NCBI RefSeq assembly: GCF_014596465.1
Contig: NZ_MECK01000112.1
Span: 1-47,834 of the forward strand
Direction: 5' to 3'
DNA length: 47,834 nucleotides
DNA from: Streptomyces sp. CBMA123
Lineage (GTDB): Bacteria; Actinomycetota; Actinomycetes; Streptomycetales; Streptomycetaceae
In this document: piece by piece, positions 25,059 through 33,007 of the stretch
Numbering within the stretch: the stretch's first letter is position 1
How the letters are laid out: each line of letters begins with the position of its first letter
Notes under the pieces: generated by a model
Database searches by the model: none
Told to the model about the DNA's origin: nothing
Seen by the model: only the letters and a program-made list of their open reading frames with translations
Position numbers and translations under genes: made by a program

Positions 25059-25979
25059 ATGTCCGGAGAGCTGGGCACTGCGGAGATCCACGCTGGTCAG
25101 GCCAAGGGTACGGCGGTCGCCGAGGACCGGATCCCGCTCCAGCGGGCCACGTCTCTCGAAAGGCCCGGCGCCGGGGCGCCCGGCCCGGTGACGTCCACCC
25201 AGGCGCCGCCCGGCGCCGGGCTGGACACCCGGACGCTCTCCCGCTCGCTGTTCCTGCGGCTGGCCGCACTGGAAGCGGGCAGCGAGGAGCACACCTACGT
25301 CCGGGACACCCTGATCGAGCTCAACCTGCCGCTGGTCCGGTACGCCTCGGCGCGTTTCCGCAGCCGCAACGAGCCGATGGAGGACATCGTCCAGGTCGGC
25401 ACGATCGGGCTGATCAAGGCGATCGACCGCTTCGACCCGGAACGCGGGGTGGAGTTCCCCACCTTCGCGATGCCCACCGTGGTCGGCGAGATCAAGCGCT
25501 TCTTCCGGGACACCAGTTGGTCGGTCCGGGTGCCACGGCGGCTGCAGGAGCTGCGGCTGGCGCTCACCAAGGCCGGGGACGAACTGTCCCAGCGGCTGGA
25601 CCGCTCCCCCACCGTCGCCGAGTTGGCCGCCTGCCTCGGAGTCAGCGAGGAGGACGTGGTCGAGGGCCTCGCGGTGGGCAACGCCTACACCGCCAGCTCG
25701 CTGGACTCCAGCCCCGGCGAGGAGGACAGCGAGGGGCCGCTGGCCGAACGGCTCGGCTACGAGGACCTCGCGCTGGAGGGCGTGGAGTACCGGGAGTCGC
25801 TCAAGCCGCTGCTGGCCAAGCTGCCGCCGCGCGAGCGCCGGATCATCATGCTGCGGTTCTTCGGCAACCTCACCCAGTCGCAGATCGGCGAGGAGATCGG
25901 CATCTCCCAGATGCACGTCTCCCGGCTGCTCACCCGGACGCTCACCCAGCTCCGCGCGGGGCTGATCAGCGAGGGCTGA
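25059..25979 (+). CDS. SigB/SigF/SigN-type RNA polymerase sigma factor (second copy)
   Basis: A 306-residue paralogue of the preceding sigma factor. Region 2 reads LVRYASARFRSRNEPMEDIVQVGTI, then LIKAIDRFDPERGVEFPTFAMPTVV and IKRFFRDTSWSVRVPRR. Region 4 reads [24 protein letters not shown]. It carries a longer Gly/Ala/Pro-rich N-terminal extension (about 65 residues). The ATG at 25059 follows AAGGGGG. Differences in the -10-recognising helix (FRDTSWSVRV against [10 protein letters not shown]) suggest different promoter sets. It is separated from the first gene by 145 bp containing a SigB-type promoter, so it has its own control. No anti-sigma factor lies nearby. Confidence 0.93.
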   Translation: MSGELGTAEIHAGQAKGTAVAEDRIPLQRATSLERPGAGAPGPVTSTQAPPGAGLDTRTLSRSLFLRLAALEAGSEEHTYVRDTLIELNLPLVRYASARFRSRNEPMEDIVQVGTIGLIKAIDRFDPERGVEFPTFAMPTVVGEIKRFFRDTSWSVRVPRRLQELRLALTKAGDELSQRLDRSPTVAELAACLGVSEEDVVEGLAVGNAYTASSLDSSPGEEDSEGPLAERLGYEDLALEGVEYRESLKPLLAKLPPRERRIIMLRFFGNLTQSQIGEEIGISQMHVSRLLTRTLTQLRAGLISEG

Positions 25980-25997
25980 CCGCCGCCACCGTCCGGC

Positions 25998-26885
25998 TCA
26001 ACTGCCGCCGTCTTCCAGGAGGTTGGCGCGCAGCCCGGCCAGCACGTCCGCGTCCAGCCCGAGCCCCTCCCGCCAGAACGCGTCGAAGCCGCTCCAGCCG
26101 GCCTCGACCTCCGCGAAGGCCGCGTCCAGGTAGCCGCGGTCGGCCCGGAAGACCGGCAGGAGGAGCTCGGGCTCGCGCATCAGGCCGCGGCCGCCGAAGT
26201 CGGCCAGCACCCGCTCGACCACCGCGGCGGAGCGCGCATTGGTGAGCAGGTAGTCGGCGAGCACCGTCTCGCGGTCCACGCCCAGTGCGGTCAGCACGAG
26301 CGCCGCCGCCCAGCCGGTGCGGTCCTTGCCCGCCGAGCAGTGGAACAGCAGCGGCACGCCGTCCGGGGCGGCGAGCAGCCGCAGCAGGGCGGCGAAGCGC
26401 TCGCGGGCCGCCGGGTCGGTGACGAACCAGCGGTAGAGCCCGGTCATCATGGCGGCCGCCCGGCCGTCGCCGAGCACGGCGCGCTGCTTGTCCGGGCTGC
26501 GGTCGGCGAGGGCTCCGCGCAGCGTCAGGTGGATGTCGAAGTCCGTTGCCAGCAGCGGGAGATGATGGACGGCAACGCCGTCCGGCAGCCGGTCCGGACC
26601 GGCCTCGCGGACCTCCTCGGGGCCGCGCAGGTCGACCACCGCGCGCAGTCCGAGCGCGCCCAGCGGGCCGAGGTCCTCGGCGGTGACATGGTTCAGGCCA
26701 TCACTGCGCAGGGCCGCTCCACGGCGGACCGCGGCCCCCTCGACCGTCCGATAGCCGCCCAGATCCCGGGCGTTGACCGCACCGCGCAGGCCCAGACTAC
26801 GGCCGACCAGGACCGTTCCGTCCGGTTCCGGGAGCGCATTCCGTACGTTCCCGATTCGCTCGGATGCGATCTGACGATCAGCCAC
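25998..26885 (-). CDS. Tyrosine-protein phosphatase (dual-specificity/IphP-like)
   Basis: A 295-residue cytosolic phosphatase. The active-site P-loop is FHCSAGKDRTG (Cys183, Arg189), the HCX5R signature of IphP/MptpB-type enzymes, which act on phosphotyrosine, phosphoserine and sometimes phosphoinositides. The N-terminal signature NARDLGGYRT (38-47) and VVDLRGPEEV are also present. The GTG at 26885 is preferred because a perfect GGAGG lies six bases upstream; the frame extends further, but the longer Cys/His-rich extension is out of family. It converges on the second sigma gene with only 18 bp between stops. Confidence 0.92.
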   Translation of the reverse strand: MADRQIASERIGNVRNALPEPDGTVLVGRSLGLRGAVNARDLGGYRTVEGAAVRRGAALRSDGLNHVTAEDLGPLGALGLRAVVDLRGPEEVREAGPDRLPDGVAVHHLPLLATDFDIHLTLRGALADRSPDKQRAVLGDGRAAAMMTGLYRWFVTDPAARERFAALLRLLAAPDGVPLLFHCSAGKDRTGWAAALVLTALGVDRETVLADYLLTNARSAAVVERVLADFGGRGLMREPELLLPVFRADRGYLDAAFAEVEAGWSGFDAFWREGLGLDADVLAGLRANLLEDGGS

Positions 26886-27300
26886 CAGAGGCCTCCATTG
26901 CATATTCGGACTGTCACATGGCACAGCGGTGCCTGATATTGCATGAACCTGCCCATTGGAGCGGCAAGATGTGCAAGAGTGTCGTGCGCAACGACGACAG
27001 TGTAGGTGCCCCCCAGAGCCGTGTGAGCCGCACAGTCGGTAACCAGGTGTAGCACTCGGCTTCCGGTTTTTCATTTTCAATTCATTATTTGCGCGGGCGG
27101 TCCGGTTACGGTCACAATCAGCGCCTCCATGGCTTCACCATGAACGTTGGTAACAGGTTCGCTGCACTCTCGCCCAATTGGTCCCTCGCACCGCCGACCC
27201 TCGACCAGGATGGGCGCCGGGCAGCCTGCTGCCCGCGAACAGCTACACGGGCAGGCGAGCGCGAAACAGCGCGGCGCCTGGCCCAAGGGGAGGATCAGAC
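26886..27300. other. 415-bp AT-richer leader upstream of the exopolysaccharide locus
   Basis: This gap between the divergent phosphatase and CE18-like genes is the lowest-GC stretch of the window, with tracts such as TTTTTCATTTTCAATTCATTATTT near 27067-27090. Possible promoter parts are TTGCGC (27089-27094) and CACAAT (27113-27118), 18 apart, both weak. Also present are a GGCAC-AGCG-GTGCC hairpin near 26917 and a mirror-like CCATGGCTTCACCATG at about 27128. No gene is evident; upstream in-frame codons of the CE18-like gene lack family character. A long regulated leader is likely. Confidence 0.45.
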
Positions 27301-29607
27301 ATGGGTCGAGCGACCCGAAGAGTTGCCGCCTGCGCAGCGGCAGTTCTGCTGGCCAGCGGCCTGCAGACCACCCTGGCCCACGGCGACACCACGCCGCCCA
27401 GGATCGACCTCACCATCCTGGTCATCGACGACGGGGGCCCGTCCGTCGCGGCGATCACCGCCGAGCTCAAGAGCCAGGGCACGCCGTACAAGGTCGTCAG
27501 CCTCAATGACCCCAGCCGCCCCGTCATCAACTCCGCTTTCCTGAGCGACACGGTGAACGGACTGCCCCGGGGCAAGTACCAGGGCATCGTGCTGCCCAAC
27601 GAAAACCCCTTCCCCAACAGCGCCGCCGAGATGACCGCGATCGCCACCTACGAGGCGGCTTTCAACGTCCGGCAGATCGACGCGTACACCTGGGCCAGCC
27701 CGGCCGTGGGTCTGAACTACGCCCAGAATCCGGGATTCGTCGGAACCCTCGACGGATTCCAGGCGGCCACCACGACGGCCGGCACTTCGGGTCCCTTCGG
27801 GTACCTCAAGGGCAGCGTCCCGTTCGAGGACAACGACCCCAACGTCAGTGAGAGCTACGGCTACCTGGCCACCCCGCTCGCCAACCTGCCGTCCGGTGCC
27901 TCCTTCGTCCCGCTGGTCGACGCGGCGATACCCAACACCACCAACCGCGGTTCGCTGGTCGGCGAGTACACCCACGACGGCCGCAAGGAACTGGTCGTCA
28001 CCTTCGTCTACAACCAGTACCAGCAGCAGTACCGGTTGCTGGCCCGCGGCATGGTCGACTGGATCACCCAGGGTGTCCACCTCGGCTACGACCGCAACTA
28101 CTTCGCCACCCACGTGGACGACGTGTTCCTGGCCGACGACCGCTGGGACACCGTGCTCAAGTGCACCCCCGGTGACGTCACCTGCCCGCCCGGCACCCCG
28201 GACACCGCCAACCCGATCCGGATGACGCCGGCCGACGCGCAGTACCTCAAGCAGTGGCAGACCGCCAACAACTTCACGCTGGACATGGTGTTCAACGGCG
28301 GCGGCAGCGAGGACTGGAAGGCCGACCACCAGACCACGGTGGACCCGACCGCCGGCCAGATGATCGCCGACCAGAACAGCTACCGCTGGATCAACCACAC
28401 CTACACCCACCCCTACCTGGGCTGCGTGCAGGACGTCACCGTGGTGCCGTGGAAGTGCACCAAGGACGCGACGGGCAACACCGTCTGGACCGACCAGAAC
28501 ACCATCTCCACCCAGATCAAGCAGAACTTCGACTGGGCCACCGCCAACGGCCTCAAGCCCGACCCGCAGGCGCTCGTCACCGGTGAGCACTCCGGTCTGC
28601 TCACCGCCCCGCAGGAGACCAGCGACAACCCGAACCTGGCGCCGGCGCTGGCCGCCAACGGCATCAAGTTCACCGGCAGCGACGCCTCCCGCGAGCCCGG
28701 CCAGCGGGCCGTCGGCTCCTCCACGCTGACGGTGCCGCGGTACCCGATGAACGTCTTCTACAACGCCGGTTCGGCGAAGGAGGAGGCTGACGAGTACAAC
28801 TGGATCTACACCAGCAAGGCCAACGGCGGCAGCGGCGTCTGCGAGAACAACGCCAACTCCACCTGCCTGCCCCAGCCGCTGGACACCGCCACCGGCTACC
28901 AGTCGTACATCGTGCCGCTGGAGGCCCGGATCGACCTCGGCCACGTGCTGAACAACGACCCGCGGCCGCACTTCGTGCACCAGTCGAACCTCTCCGAGGA
29001 CCGCATCCTGTACCCGGTGCTGGAGAAGATCCTCGGCAACTACCGCTCGCTGTTCGCCGACAGCACCCCGATCGTGAACCTCGGCGAGCGCGAGATCGGC
29101 CAGGAGTTCCAGAAGCGCGCGGCCTGGAACAAGGCCGTCGCCGCCGGGCAGGTCACCGCCTACAAGATCGGCAACACCGTCACCGTCAGCGCGCCGGCCG
29201 GTGTTCAGGTCCAGGCCACCATGCCGACCGGAACTGCTCAGAAGATGGCCATCGGGACGGCCGCCTTCGGTTCGGCCTACGCCGGTACGCTCTCGGGCTG
29301 GGCGTCCCCGGGCGCCCTGCAGAGCGGCATCACCCTGCAACTCCCCTCCGGCAGCGCGCCGGCCGCCCCGGCCGCCGTCGCGCCGAACGTGGCGGCCAAG
29401 TCCGTCCCGGCACCGGCGCCGGCGGACAAGAAGGTCGTGCCGCAGGGCGTGGCCACGCCCGTCCCGGCGGGCCCGAGCGACGTCACCCGCAAGCCCGCCC
29501 AGTCCCTCGTCCCCGGCAGCGGCACCCCGGTGCCCGGCAAGGACGTGGTCCAGGGCGCCAAGCCCCAGGGCAACGGTGCCCCCACCGGACGCTCCGGCAA
29601 CCGGTAA
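27301..29607 (+). CDS. Secreted polysaccharide deacetylase, CE18/Agd3-like
   Basis: A 768-residue extracellular protein. Signal peptide residues 1-27 (RRVAACAAAVLLASGLQTTLA). A first alpha/beta domain (about 33-250) with LTILVIDDGGPSV precedes a NodB-like metal-dependent deacetylase domain (about 265-620): motif 1 THVDDVFL (Asp273, Asp274), motif 2 NHTYTHPYLG (His366, His370), with GEHSGLLTAP further on. The domain order, and the GT and GH partners downstream, match fungal Agd3, which deacetylates GalNAc in galactosaminogalactan. The C-terminal ~120 residues are Ala/Pro/Val-rich, like a wall-spanning linker, without a sorting motif. The ATG has GGGGAGG upstream. The expected role is partial de-N-acetylation of the exported polymer, giving it positive charge. 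Confidence 0.82.
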   Translation: MGRATRRVAACAAAVLLASGLQTTLAHGDTTPPRIDLTILVIDDGGPSVAAITAELKSQGTPYKVVSLNDPSRPVINSAFLSDTVNGLPRGKYQGIVLPNENPFPNSAAEMTAIATYEAAFNVRQIDAYTWASPAVGLNYAQNPGFVGTLDGFQAATTTAGTSGPFGYLKGSVPFEDNDPNVSESYGYLATPLANLPSGASFVPLVDAAIPNTTNRGSLVGEYTHDGRKELVVTFVYNQYQQQYRLLARGMVDWITQGVHLGYDRNYFATHVDDVFLADDRWDTVLKCTPGDVTCPPGTPDTANPIRMTPADAQYLKQWQTANNFTLDMVFNGGGSEDWKADHQTTVDPTAGQMIADQNSYRWINHTYTHPYLGCVQDVTVVPWKCTKDATGNTVWTDQNTISTQIKQNFDWATANGLKPDPQALVTGEHSGLLTAPQETSDNPNLAPALAANGIKFTGSDASREPGQRAVGSSTLTVPRYPMNVFYNAGSAKEEADEYNWIYTSKANGGSGVCENNANSTCLPQPLDTATGYQSYIVPLEARIDLGHVLNNDPRPHFVHQSNLSEDRILYPVLEKILGNYRSLFADSTPIVNLGEREIGQEFQKRAAWNKAVAAGQVTAYKIGNTVTVSAPAGVQVQATMPTGTAQKMAIGTAAFGSAYAGTLSGWASPGALQSGITLQLPSGSAPAAPAAVAPNVAAKSVPAPAPADKKVVPQGVATPVPAGPSDVTRKPAQSLVPGSGTPVPGKDVVQGAKPQGNGAPTGRSGNR

Positions 29608-29623
29608 CCCTTAGCACCTCGTA

Positions 29624-29657
29624 GCGGGGTCGGGCCGGTCTCCCGGTCCGACCCCGC
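29624..29657 (+). terminator. Hairpin between the deacetylase gene and pelF
   Basis: GCGGGGTCGG (29624-29633) pairs with CCGACCCCGC (29648-29657); the loop can form an inner CCGG/CCGG stem. Placed between two co-directional genes of one pathway, it may be a partial terminator that lowers expression of the biosynthetic genes relative to the secreted deacetylase. Confidence 0.6.
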
Positions 29658-29720
29658 CACGGGTCCCGCGCCGGCCACCCAGTCCGGACAACGACGCAAG
29701 AACAGGAGGGGGGACAGGAG

Positions 29721-31235
29721 ATGCGCGTCACCCTGCTCACCGAGGGGACGTACCCGCACCAGCACGGCGGCGTGAGCGTCTGGTGCGACCAACTCGTTCA
29801 GGGCATGCCGGACGTCGACTTCGACATCATCGCCGTCACCGGAACCGGCCAGGAACCACTGGCCTGGGAACTGCCCGCCAACGTACGGTCGGTCACCACC
29901 GCACCGCTGTGGGGCCCGGCCTCCGAGGCCCGGCCGCCGCGCGGCAAGGAGATGCGACGCTTCCTCAACGCGTACGAGCGCTTCCTGCACTCCATCCTCG
30001 ACCCGGTCTACACCACCCACTTCGGCACCGAGCTGTACGGCTTCGCCGACCTCGCCCGGCGCGGGCTGCTCAGCCCGGCGCTGCGCAGCGAGCGCGCCCT
30101 GCGCACCCTCCAGCACGTGTGGACCCGTGACTACCTGCCCACCGCGGTCTCCCGGCCCACCATGCACGACGCGCTGAACGCCACCGACCTGCTGGAGCAC
30201 GCGCTGCGGCCGCTCTCGGTCGACCCGCCGACCGACGGCGTCGCCCACGCGGCCAGCGGCGGCCTCGCCACCCTGCCCGGGCTGATCGCCGCCCAGCAGT
30301 TCGGCGTACCGTTTCTGCTCACCGAGCACGGCATCTACCTGCGCGAGCGCTACCTCGGCTACCGCACCGGCCCGTACCGCTGGCCGGTCAAGGCGCTGCT
30401 GCTCGGCTTCTACCGGATGCTCGCCGAGGAGAGCTACCGGCAGGCAGCCCTGGTCACCCCCGGCAACCGGTACAACCGGCGCTGGGAGGAGCGCGGCGGC
30501 ACCCCGTCCACGCACATCCGCACCGTCTACAACGGGGTGGACCCGGCCGCCTTCCCCCCCGCCGGGCCCGAGCCCGAGACGCCGACCCTCAGCTGGGCCG
30601 GCCGGGTCGACCCGATCAAGGACCTGGAAACGCTGATCCGGGCCTTCGCCATCGTCCACCAGGAGATCCCCGAGGCGCGGCTGCGGCTCTTCGGGGGCAC
30701 CCCCAAGGGCGGCGAGGCGTACCGGGACGGCTGCATAGCCCTGGCCACCGAGCTCGGCGTGGCCGACTCGGTGGCCTTCGAAGGCCGCGTCGCCGACATC
30801 ACCGACGCGTACGCGGCGGGCAACGTGGTGATGCTCTCCAGCATCAGCGAGGGCTTCCCGTTCACCCTGATCGAGGCCATGTCCTGCGGCCGCGCGACCA
30901 TCTCGACCGACGTCGGCGGCGTGCGCGAGGCCGTCGGCGACACCGGACTGGTCGTCCCGCCGCGCGAGCCCGAGCCGATGGCGGCCGCCGCGATCGAGCT
31001 GCTGCGCGACCCCGCGCGGCGCGCCCGGCTCGGCGAGGGCGCCCGGCTGCGGGTCATCGAACAGTTCACGCTCCGCCAGAACATCGACGGCTTCCGGGGC
31101 ATCTACACCGAACTCCTGGGCACCTCCCGCTGGATGCCCGGCGGGATGGTCACCGTCACCGACGAGGTCCCCAGCCCGGACTGGGACCAGCAGCTGACCG
31201 CCGCCCGGCCCGAGCCCAGCGAGGTGGGCGCGTGA
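29721..31235 (+). CDS. pelF: PelF-type GT4 glycosyltransferase
   Basis: A 504-residue cytosolic retaining glycosyltransferase. It begins with the PelF signature VTLLTEGTYPHQHGGVSVWC (3-22), contains PFLLTEHGIYLRERYLGYR, GRVDPIKDLETLIRAF and the nucleotide-sugar E-x7-E loop SEGFPFTLIEAMSCGRATIS (about 372-391) typical of GT-B family 4. PelF uses UDP-GlcNAc/UDP-GalNAc to polymerise the Pel backbone, and fungal Gtb3 carries a related domain. Length matches PelF (~500). The start has AGGAGG and GGAG in the 20 bases before it. The stop overlaps a GTG that opens a chain of coupled micro-ORFs leading to the membrane-protein gene, its presumed export partner. Confidence 0.92.
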   Translation: MRVTLLTEGTYPHQHGGVSVWCDQLVQGMPDVDFDIIAVTGTGQEPLAWELPANVRSVTTAPLWGPASEARPPRGKEMRRFLNAYERFLHSILDPVYTTHFGTELYGFADLARRGLLSPALRSERALRTLQHVWTRDYLPTAVSRPTMHDALNATDLLEHALRPLSVDPPTDGVAHAASGGLATLPGLIAAQQFGVPFLLTEHGIYLRERYLGYRTGPYRWPVKALLLGFYRMLAEESYRQAALVTPGNRYNRRWEERGGTPSTHIRTVYNGVDPAAFPPAGPEPETPTLSWAGRVDPIKDLETLIRAFAIVHQEIPEARLRLFGGTPKGGEAYRDGCIALATELGVADSVAFEGRVADITDAYAAGNVVMLSSISEGFPFTLIEAMSCGRATISTDVGGVREAVGDTGLVVPPREPEPMAAAAIELLRDPARRARLGEGARLRVIEQFTLRQNIDGFRGIYTELLGTSRWMPGGMVTVTDEVPSPDWDQQLTAARPEPSEVGA

Positions 31236-31386
31236 ACGAGCGAAGCGAGAGAACCATCAGCAGGCGCGCGTACCGCGAAGGGGCCGCCGAGCGCAGCGAG
31301 GTGGGCGCGTGAACGAGCGAAGCGAGAGAACCATCAGCAGGCGCGCGTACCGCGAAGGGGCCGCCGAGCGCAGCGAGGTGGGCGCA
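31217..31386 (+). repeat. Two tandem 77-bp repeats (plus partial third) across the pelF stop
   Basis: Units at 31217-31293 and 31294-31370 are identical apart from the first bases around 31217, and the first 16 bases recur at 31371-31386. Each unit begins CAGCGAGGTGGGCGC followed by an overlapping stop/start. As 77 is one less than 78, each copy shifts frame by -1, exactly compensated by the GTGA overlap, so every unit remains a complete micro-ORF. The same codons (SEVGA-stop) end PelF itself. I recall similar elements inside other streptomycete operons. Confidence 0.92.
31232..31312 (+). CDS. Micro-ORF 1, coupled to pelF stop
   Basis: A 26-codon frame starting with the GTG that overlaps the pelF TGA (GTGA). 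The product would begin MNERSERTISRRAYREG and end ERSEVGA. It is encoded wholly by the 77-bp repeat. Its stop again overlaps the next GTG. It may be translated only to hand ribosomes on (termination-reinitiation); a function for the peptide is not implied. Confidence 0.4.
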   Translation: MNERSERTISRRAYREGAAERSEVGA

Positions 31387-31389
31387 TGA
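31309..31389 (+). CDS. Micro-ORF 2, coupled to micro-ORF 1 and to the membrane-protein gene
   Basis: A second copy of the same 26-codon frame. It starts at a GTG overlapping the stop of micro-ORF 1, and its TGA (31387-31389) overlaps the ATG (31386) of the next gene. The chain pelF, micro-ORF 1, micro-ORF 2, membrane protein is therefore joined by three consecutive 4-base overlaps. Confidence 0.4.
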   Translation: MNERSERTISRRAYREGAAERSEVGA

Positions 31390-32927
31390 GTGGCCCCATC
31401 CGCCTCGTCCCGGACGAGGGCGGCGCCGAGCGGACGATGCAGCTGCGCACCCTGCCGCTGAAGCGCCGCCGCCCCGCCCCGCCCACCGAGCCCGACCCCG
31501 CCGAGCAGCTCGACCTCTCCGACGACCCGCTGGACGAGCTCGCCGAGCGCCTGCAGGACGTCTGCGCCGACGCCGTCCACCCGTACGAGATCGCGGCCTT
31601 CCTGGAGTCGGACGGCCTCTCCGACGAGCAGGCGGCCCTGCTGTACGGCCGCCCCGACGCGTTCACCGTCGCCGAGGAGCTGTTCGAGAAGGTCGAGCGC
31701 CGCTACCCCGGCCCGAGCTCCGAGTTCGCCAACCCCTGGCGGGCCGACCCGTGGCGCTGCGTGGTGCGCGGCCTGGTGTTCGCCCTGCCCGGCCTCGGCT
31801 ACCTGCTCGGCGCCAACCTGTTCGCGACCGCCCGGATGCGCTTCGGCCTGCCCTCGGGCATGCTCGCGCTGTCCATCGCCACGCTGGTCAGCTGGGGCTT
31901 CAACCAGGCGCTGGCGCACCGCTCGTACCGCTGGCTGAGCCGGCTGCGCCGTCGGGACGCGGCGGTCTGCCTGGCCGTGGGCGCCCCGATCGGCGCGCTG
32001 CTGGCCTCCGGCTGCGCGTACGTGATCGGCGGACCGCTGGGCGCGCTCTGGTTCGCCGCGGGCCAGTCCTGCTACCTGGCCGCGGCCACCGCGCTGCTGG
32101 TGCTCGGGCGGGAGAAGTTCCTGCTGCTGGCGCTGGCCCCGGCCTCGGTCGGCGCGGGCGTGGTGCTGGCGGTCGACGTCCCGCAGCCGGTCCGTACGGC
32201 GGTGCTGCTCGCCTCGGTGGCACTGGCGGTCGGCCTGGCCGTCCGGGAGCTGCTGGTCGCGGCCCGCGGCGGCGAACGGGACGGCGTGAAGCTGAGGCTG
32301 CCGATCCGCCAGGAGGTCCCGCACCTGCTGTTCGGGCTGGCCTGCGGTGCGCTCACGCTGATCGCCGGCCTCGGCGAGACCATCCACCAGGCCGTGCACG
32401 CCGCCTCGCACGCGGTGCACACCCCGGCCCACGGCGCGCACGTCCAGACGGCTCCGACCGGCCCGGCCATGATCGCGCTGACGCTCAGTCTCGGCCTGGC
32501 CGAGTGGCTGCTGTTCCGCTACCGGGCAATGGCCGTGGCCGCACTGCGCATCAGCCACACCAGCGGGCAGTTCACCCGCCGCACCGGCGGGATCCTGCTC
32601 GGCTGCCTGTTCATCTACCTCACCACCGTGGCCGCGCTGGACGCCGCCGCGACCGTGCTGTGGCCGGGCGCCCCGTCGCTCGGCGTGCCGCAGCTCGGCG
32701 CGATGCTGCTCCTGGGCGGCTCGCTCTGGCTGGCGCTGCTGCTGAACGCCTTCGGGTTCAGCTGGAGCACCGCCCTCATCTGTCTGGCCGCCGCGATCGC
32801 CGAGAGCGTCGGGCTGCTGACCGGTGCGGACCCGATCGTCCTGCAGCTGATCGGCTGCGGGGCGGCCGCACTCGTCCTCACCGCAACCGCCGGGCCCGCG
32901 CTCGGCCGCACCACCCAACACCGCTGA
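31386..32927 (+). CDS. Polytopic membrane protein, candidate polysaccharide exporter (PelG-position)
   Basis: A 513-residue protein. Residues 1-115 are cytoplasmic: a basic/proline stretch, then an acidic helical part (LDLSDDPLDELAERLQDVCADAV) and FTVAEELFEKVERRYPG. From about 120 there are some eleven to twelve hydrophobic helices, with a His-rich periplasmic-like loop (IHQAVHAASHAVHTPAHGAH, about 335-356) and EWLLFRYRAMAVAALR between helices. I do not recognise it from sequence. Position directly after pelF and helix count make it a candidate partner in export, equivalent to PelG or to the membrane part of fungal Gtb3. The start ATG overlaps micro-ORF 2. Homology to PelG is not shown. Confidence 0.7.
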   Translation: MSGPIRLVPDEGGAERTMQLRTLPLKRRRPAPPTEPDPAEQLDLSDDPLDELAERLQDVCADAVHPYEIAAFLESDGLSDEQAALLYGRPDAFTVAEELFEKVERRYPGPSSEFANPWRADPWRCVVRGLVFALPGLGYLLGANLFATARMRFGLPSGMLALSIATLVSWGFNQALAHRSYRWLSRLRRRDAAVCLAVGAPIGALLASGCAYVIGGPLGALWFAAGQSCYLAAATALLVLGREKFLLLALAPASVGAGVVLAVDVPQPVRTAVLLASVALAVGLAVRELLVAARGGERDGVKLRLPIRQEVPHLLFGLACGALTLIAGLGETIHQAVHAASHAVHTPAHGAHVQTAPTGPAMIALTLSLGLAEWLLFRYRAMAVAALRISHTSGQFTRRTGGILLGCLFIYLTTVAALDAAATVLWPGAPSLGVPQLGAMLLLGGSLWLALLLNAFGFSWSTALICLAAAIAESVGLLTGADPIVLQLIGCGAAALVLTATAGPALGRTTQHR

Positions 32928-33007
32928 GAATCCGCCTCTCCCGAGGCACCATCGGCCGGTCGTGACCACACGTCCGGCTGCTCCCGAAATCGAGAAAGCG
33001 AATACGC

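Noticed and set aside
31217..31386. Insertion-sequence or transposon footprint
   Set aside because: No terminal inverted repeats or transposase; the repeat fits a coupling unit or local duplication better.
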